Assembly (NCBI RefSeq): GCF_013836145.1
Contig: NZ_CP057483.1
Coordinates: 1,364,001 to 1,428,000, forward strand
Origin: Citrobacter sp. RHB25-C09
Lineage (GTDB): Bacteria > Pseudomonadota > Gammaproteobacteria > Enterobacterales > Enterobacteriaceae
DNA: 64,000 nucleotides
Direction: 5' to 3'
Part shown: piece by piece, positions 1-7,373 of the stretch
How the letters are laid out: the number at the start of each line of letters is the position of its first letter
Position numbering within the stretch: the stretch's first letter is position 1
Position numbers and translations under genes: made by a program
The notes under the pieces: model-generated
Seen by the model: the letters and a program-made list of their open reading frames with translations, nothing else
Told to the model about the DNA's origin: nothing
Databases searched by the model: none

Positions 1-679
1 TCTCTTTTTTATCGAGATAGCGCTGCCAGAAATAGTGCGCAATCGCCATCCCAATGATGGCGGCGATGGAGATCGGCATCGTTGTTTTAAAGGCAAAATC
101 GATCAGCGGCATTTCGGCGGCTTTCGCAGCCAGCACCACGTCACCGGAAGTCGGCGAAAGGATAATCGCCGCAGGGGAAGCACAGATGGCGGCTGCCGCA
201 CCGCGACTGATCCCGACGTTAACCATTACCGGGAATAAAGTCGCCATTAACAACACGCCGAGGCCCGTGGCTGAAGAGACAGCCAGAGACATCAGACAGG
301 CAACAAAGTAGGCGGCGATCATCAGCAGATACGGGGAGTTAATATACTGAAGTGGCTTTGAGGCCAGTTTCACAACCATGTCGTTTGCGCCAATGTGGGT
401 CATATAGGCGGCAAACCCGCAGAGCATCATAATCATCATACCGAGGTCGCCACCGCGACTCATCAGCAGGATCTTCACATACTCAACGATATCGGTCGCC
501 GTATAACCCGTGCTGGTGTTACTGGCGGGAAGGATTTTGTGGCCCATCAGTGCACTGATAATTAGCAGCAACAGGCCGCCAACAAACAGTACGCCCGTAG
601 CGGAGTAGCCTTTAATAATGTAGCGCGCTACGCCCACGGTAACCACGACTCCAATAAGGAGCTCGATAAATGTCAACAT
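1..679 (-). CDS. dcuC: Anaerobic C4-dicarboxylate transporter DcuC, N-terminal part (cut by window edge)
   Basis: Inner-membrane carrier exchanging succinate for fumarate and other C4-dicarboxylates, used mainly in fermentation. The ATG at 679 opens a frame that runs without a stop to base 1, giving about 226 residues that begin MLTFIELLIGVVV and match E. coli DcuC (461 aa) as I remember it, including the stretch GYTATDIVEYVKILLMSRGG. Long hydrophobic segments fit a multi-spanning protein. The rest of the gene lies to the left of the window. The gap to pagP is divergent, so its promoter must lie within 680-1050; I see no clear FNR palindrome there. Confidence 0.95.
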   Translation of the reverse strand, partial: MLTFIELLIGVVVTVGVARYIIKGYSATGVLFVGGLLLLIISALMGHKILPASNTSTGYTATDIVEYVKILLMSRGGDLGMMIMMLCGFAAYMTHIGANDMVVKLASKPLQYINSPYLLMIAAYFVACLMSLAVSSATGLGVLLMATLFPVMVNVGISRGAAAAICASPAAIILSPTSGDVVLAAKAAEMPLIDFAFKTTMPISIAAIIGMAIAHYFWQRYLDKKE

Positions 680-1066
680 TGTTTCCCCTGTTGCTGGATA
701 AGCAAAAAAATGAAAATTAAAATAGCAATAGAATTGTGTGGGAATGTGCCGAATAAAGACGTTTTTCTCGCTGACTAAAGTCAATAAAAGGACGAATTAA
801 AGCAGGTTAATTGCTAATCTTGCATCAGCATCACGGTGTGAAATATCGGAATTATCATTACGTCTGTAAATTGCTGTGTTTCTAATTTGTTATAATTTAT
901 GGGGTGTGTTGTTAATCTCCCGGCCTCGCTGCTTACCAGTGAATAACCCTATGAAATTAAATAGATAAAATGCTAAGTGAATTTTTTATTTTCCCCACCA
1001 CTACACAAAGGCTGCATCTGAAACGCGCGACAGGTAGAACAATCTGAATCTGCGTCCGATTGCCGC

Positions 1067-1101
1067 GGTTAAGCGTCCGTTCAACTTAATTTTGATACAA
1101 T
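1067..1101 (+). promoter_or_regulatory. Candidate PhoP box and -10 of pagP
   Basis: GGTTAA (1067-1072) and CGTTCA (1078-1083) form a direct repeat separated by 5 bp, close to the PhoP box (T/G)GTTTA-N5-(T/G)GTTTA. A -10-like TACAAT (1096-1101) follows after 12 bp, the usual spacing at PhoP-activated promoters. pagP is a known PhoP/PhoQ target, so the placement makes sense. Transcription would start near 1108, giving a very short leader. The rest of the 680-1136 gap is AT-rich; I see no gene or terminator in it. Confidence 0.55.
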
Positions 1102-1136
1102 AAGCGCTGAACTTAAGAATGGTAATAATTGCAGTG

Positions 1137-1697
1137 ATGGCCTCTAAACACTTTTTCCTCATTTTCTCATTTCTTTTTATCCTGTTGTTCACTCAACCGC
1201 AGGCGTTGGCTGAAGATAAAGGCTGGTTTACGACTTTTACGGATAATGTGGCGGAAACCTGGCAACAACCGGAACACTACGAATTGTATATTCCTGCCAT
1301 TACCTGGCATGCCCGGTTTGCCTACGATAAGGAAAAAACGGATCGCTATAACGAACGTCCCTGGGGCGGCGGTTTTGGTCAGTCGCGCTGGGATGAGAAA
1401 GGAAACTGGCACGGTTTGTATGTTATGGCGTTTAAGGATTCCTGGAATAAATGGGAGCCCATCGGTGGTTACGGATGGGAGAGCACCTGGCGGCCGCTGG
1501 CCGATGATAATTTCCATCTTGGATTAGGGTTTACGGCTGGCGTAACCGCAAGGGATAACTGGAATTACATTCCCATTCCGGTGTTGTTGCCGCTGGCCTC
1601 CATCGGCTACGGTCCGGCGACGTTCCAGATGACCTATATCCCCGGAACCTATAACAATGGTAACGTCTATTTTGCCTGGATGCGCTTTCAGTTTTAA
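1137..1697 (+). CDS. pagP: Lipid A palmitoyltransferase PagP
   Basis: Outer-membrane beta-barrel enzyme that moves palmitate from phospholipid to lipid A and so protects against cationic peptides. From ATG 1137 the protein has 186 aa, the same as E. coli PagP, with a signal peptide ending at about PQALA. The catalytic residues His58, Asp101 and Ser102 (WHARF and KDSWNKW, precursor numbering) are present, and the end YFAWMRFQF is a typical barrel C-terminus with terminal Phe. An in-frame ATG at 1119 would add six residues. I prefer 1137 because it gives the family length, though neither start has a strong Shine-Dalgarno. A PhoP-type box lies just upstream. Confidence 0.95.
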   Translation: MASKHFFLIFSFLFILLFTQPQALAEDKGWFTTFTDNVAETWQQPEHYELYIPAITWHARFAYDKEKTDRYNERPWGGGFGQSRWDEKGNWHGLYVMAFKDSWNKWEPIGGYGWESTWRPLADDNFHLGLGFTAGVTARDNWNYIPIPVLLPLASIGYGPATFQMTYIPGTYNNGNVYFAWMRFQF

Positions 1698-1827
1698 CTC
1701 ATTGCGGGGCGGTAATATTTGCTAACGCAGTGAGTTATAAGCTTATTTCAAAAAATAACGCGACTTTTATCACTTTTTGGCAAAGTTCGACTGGACAAAG
1801 TGTACCACAATTGGTGTACTGGTACCC

Positions 1828-1851
1828 GACACAGCATTTGTGTCTATTTTT
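1828..1851 (+). promoter_or_regulatory. Terminator-like hairpin in the cspE leader
   Basis: GACACA (1828-1833) pairs with TGTGTC (1839-1844) around a 5-nt loop and is followed by TATTTTT, 18 bases before the cspE start codon. A second possible stem lies just upstream at about 1801-1820. A short stem plus U-rich tail looks like a weak intrinsic terminator or attenuator. CspE is a nucleic-acid-melting antiterminator, so autoregulation is conceivable, but that is inference. Confidence 0.4.
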
Positions 1852-1869
1852 CATGTAAAGGTAATTTTG

Positions 1870-2079
1870 ATGTCTAAGATTAAAGGTAACGTTAAGTGGT
1901 TTAATGAGTCCAAAGGATTCGGTTTCATTACTCCGGAAGATGGCAGCAAAGACGTGTTCGTACACTTCTCTGCAATCCAGACCAATGGTTTTAAAACTCT
2001 GGCTGAAGGTCAGCGCGTAGAGTTCGAAATCACTAACGGTGCCAAAGGCCCTTCTGCTGCAAACGTAACCGCTCTGTAA
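1870..2079 (+). CDS. cspE: Cold-shock-family RNA chaperone CspE
   Basis: Small OB-fold protein that binds single-stranded RNA and DNA, melts hairpins and acts as a transcription antiterminator; cspE is expressed without cold shock. The 69-aa product starts MSKIKGNVKWFNESKG and carries both RNA-binding motifs, KGFGFI (15-20) and VFVHF (29-33). The frame is open upstream to 1777, but ATG 1870 is preceded by AAGG with suitable spacing and gives exactly the family length. A strong terminator follows. Confidence 0.97.
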   Translation: MSKIKGNVKWFNESKGFGFITPEDGSKDVFVHFSAIQTNGFKTLAEGQRVEFEITNGAKGPSAANVTAL

Positions 2080-2101
2080 GCATACGTCAGCAAGATTTCA
2101 A

Positions 2102-2127
2102 AACCCGCCATCAGGCGGGTTTTTTTT
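2102..2127 (+). terminator. Rho-independent terminator after cspE
   Basis: Stem AACCCGCC/GGCGGGTT with loop ATCA followed by eight T. The reverse strand also ends in TTTT, so it can serve the convergent crcB (stop at 2132). Confidence 0.9.
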
Positions 2128-2131
2128 GTCT

Positions 2132-2515
2132 CTAATTCGTGCTGGATGCTGAAAACAGCCAGAATGCCAGCGCGGTCATCGCAAATGACCCCAGCAGGTT
2201 GACCAGCACGTTCAGCATCGCCCAGCCAAACCGTCCTTCCTGAAGCAAGAAAACCACTTCAGCGGAAAAAGTAGAAAAGGTCGTCAGGCCGCCACAAAAA
2301 CCGGTGGTGATCAGCACCTTCCACATCGGGTCGATATGGGTCATGCGACTAAACCACGCCAGCCCCATGCCAATGATAAAGGCCCCCAATAGATTCGCCG
2401 TCAGTGTTCCAAAAGGGATGGCCTGATGCATCGGATTAAAGCGCATGCTGAGCATCCATCTCGCCACACTTCCTGTACCGCCACCGATAAAAACTGCTAA
2501 AAGGAGTTGTAACAC
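2132..2515 (-). CDS. crcB: Fluoride export channel CrcB/Fluc
   Basis: Dual-topology dimeric membrane channel that lets fluoride leave the cytoplasm. The 127-aa protein has four hydrophobic segments, the N-terminal GGGTGSVARW motif (11-20), a conserved Asn in the second helix (N41) and the TTFSTFS signature (78-84) in the third helix break. Length matches E. coli CrcB. It is transcribed alone and converges on cspE. I see no fluoride riboswitch in the 91-bp upstream gap. Confidence 0.96.
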   Translation of the reverse strand: MLQLLLAVFIGGGTGSVARWMLSMRFNPMHQAIPFGTLTANLLGAFIIGMGLAWFSRMTHIDPMWKVLITTGFCGGLTTFSTFSAEVVFLLQEGRFGWAMLNVLVNLLGSFAMTALAFWLFSASSTN

Positions 2516-2606
2516 TGCTAAATCCTGTTATTTGACTGGTATAAATAATGAGTGTAACGCCGATCAATCATGATTGGCGAGCGTAAGCAGGTTAACGGGA
2601 GGGTTT

Positions 2607-3395
2607 ATGTTCGTTGCTGCCGGGCAATTTGCCGTAAGTCCCGTATGGGAAAAGAATGCCGAAATTTGCGTTTCGCTAATGTCGCAGGCGGCGAAAAACG
2701 GAGTCTCGCTGTTAGTGCTACCGGAGGCGCTGTTGGCGCGGGATGATGCCGACCCCGATCTGTCGGTGAAGTCTGCGCAGCAATTAGAAGGCGCTTTCCT
2801 CAACAGACTATTACAGGAAAGTGTCACAAACAGGATGACTACCATCCTCACCGTCCATGTACCTTCATTGCCTGGCCGAGCGGTGAATACACTGGTGGCG
2901 CTACGTGAAGGCAAAATCGTCGCTAACTACGCCAAACTGCACCTGTATGATGCTTTTTCAATTCAGGAGTCCCGCAATGTGGATGCAGGGAATGCTATTG
3001 CCCCGCTACTTGACGTTGAAGGCCTGAAAGTGGGGCTAATGACCTGCTACGATCTCCGCTTTCCGGAACTGTCGATTGCACAGGCGCTACAGGGGGCTGA
3101 AGTGTTGGTACTGCCTGCAGCCTGGGTTCGAGGAGCATTGAAAGAGCACCACTGGAGTACGCTGCTCGCGGCCCGGGCGCTGGATACCACCTGTTATATG
3201 ATTGCCGCAGGGGAGTGTGGGAATAAGAACATTGGACAGAGCCGCATTATCGACCCCTTTGGCGTGACGATTGCCGCCGCTGCCGAAATCCCGGCACTGA
3301 TCATGGCGGAGATCTCCGCAGAGCGTGTTCGTCAGGTGCGAACGCAGTTGCCCGTACTGCGCAACCGAAGATTTGCGCCACCGCAATTATTATGA
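2607..3395 (+). CDS. ybeM: Deaminated glutathione amidase YbeM (nitrilase family), intact
   Basis: Carbon-nitrogen hydrolase that repairs the toxic by-product deaminated glutathione by hydrolysing it to 2-oxoglutarate and Cys-Gly (Nit1-type activity, from family knowledge). The 262-aa frame starts at ATG 2607 behind GGGAGG; an upstream in-frame start has no such site. The nitrilase triad is visible: Glu40 (LPEAL), Lys110 (YAKLHLYD) and Cys147 (MTCYDLRFPE). The frame is uninterrupted, whereas I recall the E. coli K-12 copy being split. Confidence 0.93.
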   Translation: MFVAAGQFAVSPVWEKNAEICVSLMSQAAKNGVSLLVLPEALLARDDADPDLSVKSAQQLEGAFLNRLLQESVTNRMTTILTVHVPSLPGRAVNTLVALREGKIVANYAKLHLYDAFSIQESRNVDAGNAIAPLLDVEGLKVGLMTCYDLRFPELSIAQALQGAEVLVLPAAWVRGALKEHHWSTLLAARALDTTCYMIAAGECGNKNIGQSRIIDPFGVTIAAAAEIPALIMAEISAERVRQVRTQLPVLRNRRFAPPQLL

Positions 3396-3523
3396 TGATT
3401 TTTTAAACGCTGCTTGATTCACATTGTTACAGATTGCTATTGTGTGCTCGCGTCAAATGACCGTTAATAGACTCAGGTTAATAAGGCGCGCTATGCAGCC
3501 TGTTTCAAGTCAAGAAGGTATTT

Positions 3524-3724
3524 ATGGGTGAGATAAGTATTACCAAACTGCTGGTGGTTGCCGCACTGGTCGTTCTGCTGTTTGGTACCAAGAAGTTACG
3601 TACACTGGGCGGAGACCTGGGGTCGGCGATTAAGGGTTTCAAGAAAGCCATGAATGAGGACGATGCGGGCAAAAAAGACGCAGACGGTAGCATTCAGGCT
3701 GAAAAACTCTCGCATAAAGAGTAA
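3524..3724 (+). CDS. tatE: Twin-arginine translocase subunit TatE
   Basis: TatA paralogue of the twin-arginine export system, partly interchangeable with TatA in the pore. The 66-aa protein has the family order: short N-terminus MGEIS, a transmembrane helix (about 4-21), the hinge FGTKKL, an amphipathic helix (LGSAIKGFKKAM) and an acidic, lysine-rich tail. AAGAAGG lies upstream of ATG 3524. It is monocistronic, with a terminator downstream and its promoter in the 128-bp gap after ybeM. Confidence 0.96.
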   Translation: MGEISITKLLVVAALVVLLFGTKKLRTLGGDLGSAIKGFKKAMNEDDAGKKDADGSIQAEKLSHKE

Positions 3725-3763
3725 TTCCAGGAGCAGGGTGCTCATCCCGTTTTACTCTGACGA

Positions 3764-3793
3764 TAAAAAACCCGCAATTAAGCGGGTTTTTTT
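3764..3793 (+). terminator. Bidirectional terminator between tatE and lipA
   Basis: Stem CCCGC/GCGGG with loop AATTAA, flanked by A6 on the left and T7 on the right, so it works for tatE (+) and for convergent lipA (-). Confidence 0.88.
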
Positions 3794-3823
3794 ATGCTTC
3801 AAGTGTAACCATTCATTTCGGAA

Positions 3824-4789
3824 TTACTTCACTTCCATCCCTTTTGCCTGCAAATCGGCATGATAGGAGGAACGGACAAACGGACCGCAGGCAGCATGGG
3901 TAAAGCCCATTGCCATGGCTTCCGCTTTCATCTCTTCAAATTCGTCCGGACTGACATAACGCTGAACCGGCAGATGGTGACGGCTCGGTTGCAGATACTG
4001 TCCCAGTGTAAGCATGGTGACACCGTGGCGGCGTAGGTCACGCATCACCTCGATAATTTCGGCATTAGTCTCACCCAGACCCACCATAAGACCCGATTTC
4101 GTTGGGATCTCCGGGTGCGCTTCTTTAAAGCGTTCCAGTAGCTTGAGCGACCAGTTGTAATCGGCGCCTGGACGGACCTGACGGTAAATGCGTGGCACGT
4201 TTTCAAGGTTGTGGTTGAAAACATCCGGTGGCGTCTCGGTCAGAATGTCCAGCGCACGATCCATTCGACCACGGAAGTCCGGAACCAGGGTTTCAATCTT
4301 AATTGCAGGGCTCTTCTCACGAATCGCGGTGATGCAGTCTGCAAAGTGTTGAGCACCGCCATCACGCAGATCGTCACGATCTACAGAAGTGATAACCACA
4401 TAGCGCAGCGCCATATCGGCAATGGTTTGCGCCAGCTTAGTGGGTTCGTTCGCGTCCGGTGCCACAGGGCGACCGTGGGCGACGTCACAGAAAGGGCAGC
4501 GGCGGGTGCAGATGGCACCGAGGATCATAAACGTGGCGGTGCCATGGTTAAAACATTCCGCCAGGTTCGGGCAAGAAGCTTCTTCACAAACAGAATGCAG
4601 GCCATTCTTGCGCATTGCGGCTTTGATGCCCTGGATACGAGTGGAGTCCGCTGGAAGTTTAATTTTCATCCATTCCGGCTTGCGCAGCAGGGCTTCGCGC
4701 TCTGTTGCCACGTTTTGAACCGGGATAAGGGCCATCTTATCGGCGTCGCGGTATTTAACACCGCGTTCCATCACAATGGGTTTACTCAT
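3824..4789 (-). CDS. lipA: Lipoyl synthase LipA
   Basis: Radical-SAM enzyme that inserts two sulfurs into protein-bound octanoyl groups to make lipoate on pyruvate and 2-oxoglutarate dehydrogenases and the glycine cleavage H protein. The 321-aa protein carries both iron-sulfur motifs: the auxiliary cluster cysteines C68, C73, C79 (CEEASCPNLAEC) and the radical-SAM CxxxCxxC at C94, C98, C101 (CTRRCPFC). The RSSYHAD end holds the serine that ligates the auxiliary cluster. It uses the octanoyl-protein made by LipB, encoded about 1.5 kb upstream with ybeF between them. Confidence 0.97.
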   Translation of the reverse strand: MSKPIVMERGVKYRDADKMALIPVQNVATEREALLRKPEWMKIKLPADSTRIQGIKAAMRKNGLHSVCEEASCPNLAECFNHGTATFMILGAICTRRCPFCDVAHGRPVAPDANEPTKLAQTIADMALRYVVITSVDRDDLRDGGAQHFADCITAIREKSPAIKIETLVPDFRGRMDRALDILTETPPDVFNHNLENVPRIYRQVRPGADYNWSLKLLERFKEAHPEIPTKSGLMVGLGETNAEIIEVMRDLRRHGVTMLTLGQYLQPSRHHLPVQRYVSPDEFEEMKAEAMAMGFTHAACGPFVRSSYHADLQAKGMEVK

Positions 4790-4998
4790 AGCGTGCGTGT
4801 TCCAGTTGCGAATAACGAAGGAAAGCGTTTTAATTCAAGGGAATGTTGTATTTATCAACTATTTTTGAATTCACTACACGCAGTATATCATTGAAACGGG
4901 CCATAAAGCAGCCTGACTGGCTGGCAAAATGTAAAATAGTTGTTGTTTTGTGCCATTTCGCCCCTGACAAGTTGTGACGACGTAGTAACATTTCTTTT

Positions 4999-5952
4999 TC
5001 AGAATGCGTCACGGATCGTAGCGATAACGTTTTCAAGAACCGGATCGCGCAGGCTCAGTTTATTGTAATGCAATGAGAAGTCGATTTTCTCACAGTTCAG
5101 TAACGCATAAGGCAGTCGCTGAAGTGGCCAGCAATGACTGAACAGATTGAAAAAGCGTGCGGGCATAATGCCCAGTAAGTCCGTTCCTGCAATGAGCGAT
5201 GCGGAAGTAAATACGTTATAACTGCTAAAGCTGATTTGCCGGTTGGGAAACATTTCAAGAATACGCTGACGCAACTGCGCATAGCTTTGTCCTTCTACCA
5301 TCAGCAGGCTGTGATACGCGGCGTTAATAGTCTCCTGCGTTAGCGGCGAAGTCAGTGCTGGGTGTCCCTGACGGCAAATCAGTTCGATATGGTCAGAGAA
5401 TAAGATATGTTTTTGCACCACGCGATTGCTGTAGACATGGTTATCAATGATCAGGTCCGTCTGAAACTGACTGAGCTGTAATTCCGCATCGTATACCGGA
5501 ATGTTACGTAACAAAAGGTGAGGAAACCGCGCTTTGACGGCCTGATAGATAGTCGGCATCACCAGCGCGCCGATAGAAGGCGTCGTGCCAATTGTGATCG
5601 TCCGTTTCTTGTCGTAGCTGCCGGTCAGATCAAGCGCGCCGAGAATAGACTCCAGCCCCTGGCTGATATACTCATGAAGATGAGTGGCATAAGTGGTCGG
5701 CGTGACTCCCTGGCCTTTTCGAATAAACAACGGATCTGGAAATATAACGCGTAATTTCTGAATGGACTGGCTAATTGCTGAAGGGGTAAGGTTGAGTATT
5801 CTTGCCGCATTCACAATGCCCTTGTGGACATACACGGCTTCAAAAATAGTGAGTAAGTTTAAATCTATATTTCGCAGCGTCCTGAAAATTTGCGGTTTAT
5901 CATCGGGTCGATGTTCATATAAATGTTCTTTGGGTTTGTTATTATCAGTCAC
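4999..5952 (-). CDS. ybeF: LysR-family transcriptional regulator YbeF
   Basis: The 317-aa protein has an N-terminal winged helix-turn-helix (about 28-86, with NLTPSAISQSIQKLR as recognition helix) and a LysR substrate-binding domain after it. Length and position between lipA and lipB match E. coli YbeF. The start is GTG at 5952, preceded by GGAG seven bases upstream. Ligand and targets are not known to me; being between two lipoate genes suggests but does not prove a link. Unlike many LysR genes it has no close divergent partner. Confidence 0.92.
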   Translation of the reverse strand: MTDNNKPKEHLYEHRPDDKPQIFRTLRNIDLNLLTIFEAVYVHKGIVNAARILNLTPSAISQSIQKLRVIFPDPLFIRKGQGVTPTTYATHLHEYISQGLESILGALDLTGSYDKKRTITIGTTPSIGALVMPTIYQAVKARFPHLLLRNIPVYDAELQLSQFQTDLIIDNHVYSNRVVQKHILFSDHIELICRQGHPALTSPLTQETINAAYHSLLMVEGQSYAQLRQRILEMFPNRQISFSSYNVFTSASLIAGTDLLGIMPARFFNLFSHCWPLQRLPYALLNCEKIDFSLHYNKLSLRDPVLENVIATIRDAF

Positions 5953-6213
5953 GCTTGCGCTCCGTATCCATTCAAATCACAAATAATGGTAAAATTATAA
6001 TTTGTACCTTGTATATTATTTTCCCACTATTGGTCGTCTACAGGTGTCCATAACCTGTTAGAAATGATACAAATTGAAGCTTTTTTGCCATGTGCAGTGA
6101 AAAATGCACATCTCCCTTTTTAAAGGAGTTAAGACGTTAAAGACTCAACTTAAGATATAAAGAAAATATAGAATCCAGGCGGCATTGTAAAGCATTAGGG
6201 CGAGTGATGAGAT

Positions 6214-6242
6214 ATGACCCAGCGTTTTTCTGGGTCATTTTT
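6214..6242 (+). terminator. Plus-strand terminator with no obvious gene
   Basis: Stem GACCCAG (6216-6222)/CTGGGTC (6230-6236) followed by ATTTTT reads as an intrinsic terminator only on the plus strand; on the minus strand there is no T-run, so it is not a good lipB terminator. Both neighbours, ybeF and lipB, are on the minus strand. A second hairpin (ATGTGCA 6090-6096 with TGCACAT 6105-6111) lies upstream. Otherwise 5953-6250 shows no gene. A small plus-strand RNA ending here is possible. Confidence 0.5.
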
Positions 6243-6250
6243 ATCTGGGG

Positions 6251-6892
6251 TTAAGCAGGGATATATTCGTAAGGAGGATTGTTTAGCAGGGCTAAAATAT
6301 TCGCTAATAATCTTGGTTGGATATTATCAGGGGTGGCGTTATTATCCCATTGAGATATTTTTGCCATTTCCATTCCGGCATAACCACAGGGGTTAATACG
6401 CTGGAAAGGTGAAAGATCCATATTAACATTCAGCGCAAGACCGTGAAATGAACAACCGCGACGAATGCGCAAACCGAGAGAGCAAATTTTCTTGTCACCA
6501 ACATATACGCCGGGAGCATCGGCACGCGGGTGTGCTTCAATCCCCAGTTCGGCGAGCGTGTTGACCACGGTTTGTTCGAGCAATGTCACCAGTTCTCGCA
6601 CACCCAGCTTACGACGCTTCAGATTCAGCAGAACGTACATCACCTGCTGACCCGGTCCATGATAAGTCACCTGACCACCACGATCGCTTTGAATGACCGG
6701 AATATCTCCCGGCATCAGAATATGTTCCGCTTTGCCGGCCTGACCCTGGGTGAACACAGGATAATGCTCAACCAGCCAGATTTCATCGGCGGTGCGATCA
6801 TCGCGAGTATCAGTAAATTCGTGCATGGCCTGGGAGACGGGCTCGTAGGGCTGAAGACCGAGTTGGCGGACCCGTATTTTATCCTGAGACAA
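6251..6892 (-). CDS. lipB: Octanoyl-[ACP]:protein N-octanoyltransferase LipB
   Basis: Moves octanoate from acyl carrier protein to the lipoyl-domain lysine, the first step of endogenous lipoate synthesis before LipA. The 213-aa protein has the conserved block DRGGQVTYHGPGQ (70-82), the catalytic Lys135 (GDKKICSLG) and the acyl-carrying Cys169 (NPCGYAGM). Length equals E. coli LipB. ybeD lies 109 bp upstream on the same strand. Confidence 0.97.
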   Translation of the reverse strand: MSQDKIRVRQLGLQPYEPVSQAMHEFTDTRDDRTADEIWLVEHYPVFTQGQAGKAEHILMPGDIPVIQSDRGGQVTYHGPGQQVMYVLLNLKRRKLGVRELVTLLEQTVVNTLAELGIEAHPRADAPGVYVGDKKICSLGLRIRRGCSFHGLALNVNMDLSPFQRINPCGYAGMEMAKISQWDNNATPDNIQPRLLANILALLNNPPYEYIPA

Positions 6893-7001
6893 AACAGCAT
6901 CTCCGTACAGAATGAATAGATGAGGAAGCGAAGTATATCACAGAGGGCAGGGGAAGGGGGTGAGTTACCCGGACGACGCCGAGTAACTCCCAGGGGAAGG
7001 C

Positions 7002-7265
7002 TTACAGCACCATGCGTACGATTTCGATGTTACCGAGTTCTTCGTACAGTGTTTCAACCTGCTCAATATGCGTTGCGTTGATGGTAATGGATACCGAGTG
7101 GTAATTGCCTTTGCTGCTTGGTTTTACCGTCGGAGAGTAATCACCTGGCGCATGGCGCTGTACCACTTCAACCACCTGTTCAACCAGCTCCGGTAACGCC
7201 TGCCCCATAACTTTGTAAGTAAAAGGAGTAGGGAATTCAAGCAGTTCGTTAAGTTTGGTTTTCAT
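7002..7265 (-). CDS. ybeD: YbeD, DUF493 family protein
   Basis: Conserved 87-aa protein of unknown role with an ACT-like alpha/beta fold in the family. It begins MKTKLNELLEFPTPF and ends IEIVRMVL, nearly identical to the E. coli protein I recall. An upstream in-frame start at 7298 would add 11 residues and run into the terminator stem of dacA, so I chose ATG 7265. It lies between dacA and lipB. No catalytic motif is visible. Confidence 0.92.
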   Translation of the reverse strand: MKTKLNELLEFPTPFTYKVMGQALPELVEQVVEVVQRHAPGDYSPTVKPSSKGNYHSVSITINATHIEQVETLYEELGNIEIVRMVL

Positions 7266-7284
7266 GTCAGCTCCGGCATAGCGT

Positions 7285-7320
7285 AAAAAAAATAACAACT
7301 CCCGCCAGAGGGCGGGAGTT
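7285..7320 (-). terminator. Terminator after dacA
   Basis: On the minus strand AACTCCCGCC/GGCGGGAGTT (7297-7320) forms a 10-bp stem with a 4-nt loop, followed by GTTATTTTTTTT. It separates dacA from ybeD. Confidence 0.85.
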
Positions 7321-7373
7321 TTACTGATGCATAGTATATGGGGACGGAAATCACACTTTCAAGTGCTCAATTT

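Noticed and set aside
35..311. Two small plus-strand frames at the left edge
   Set aside because: Both are antisense to the dcuC frame, which is intact and matches the transporter.
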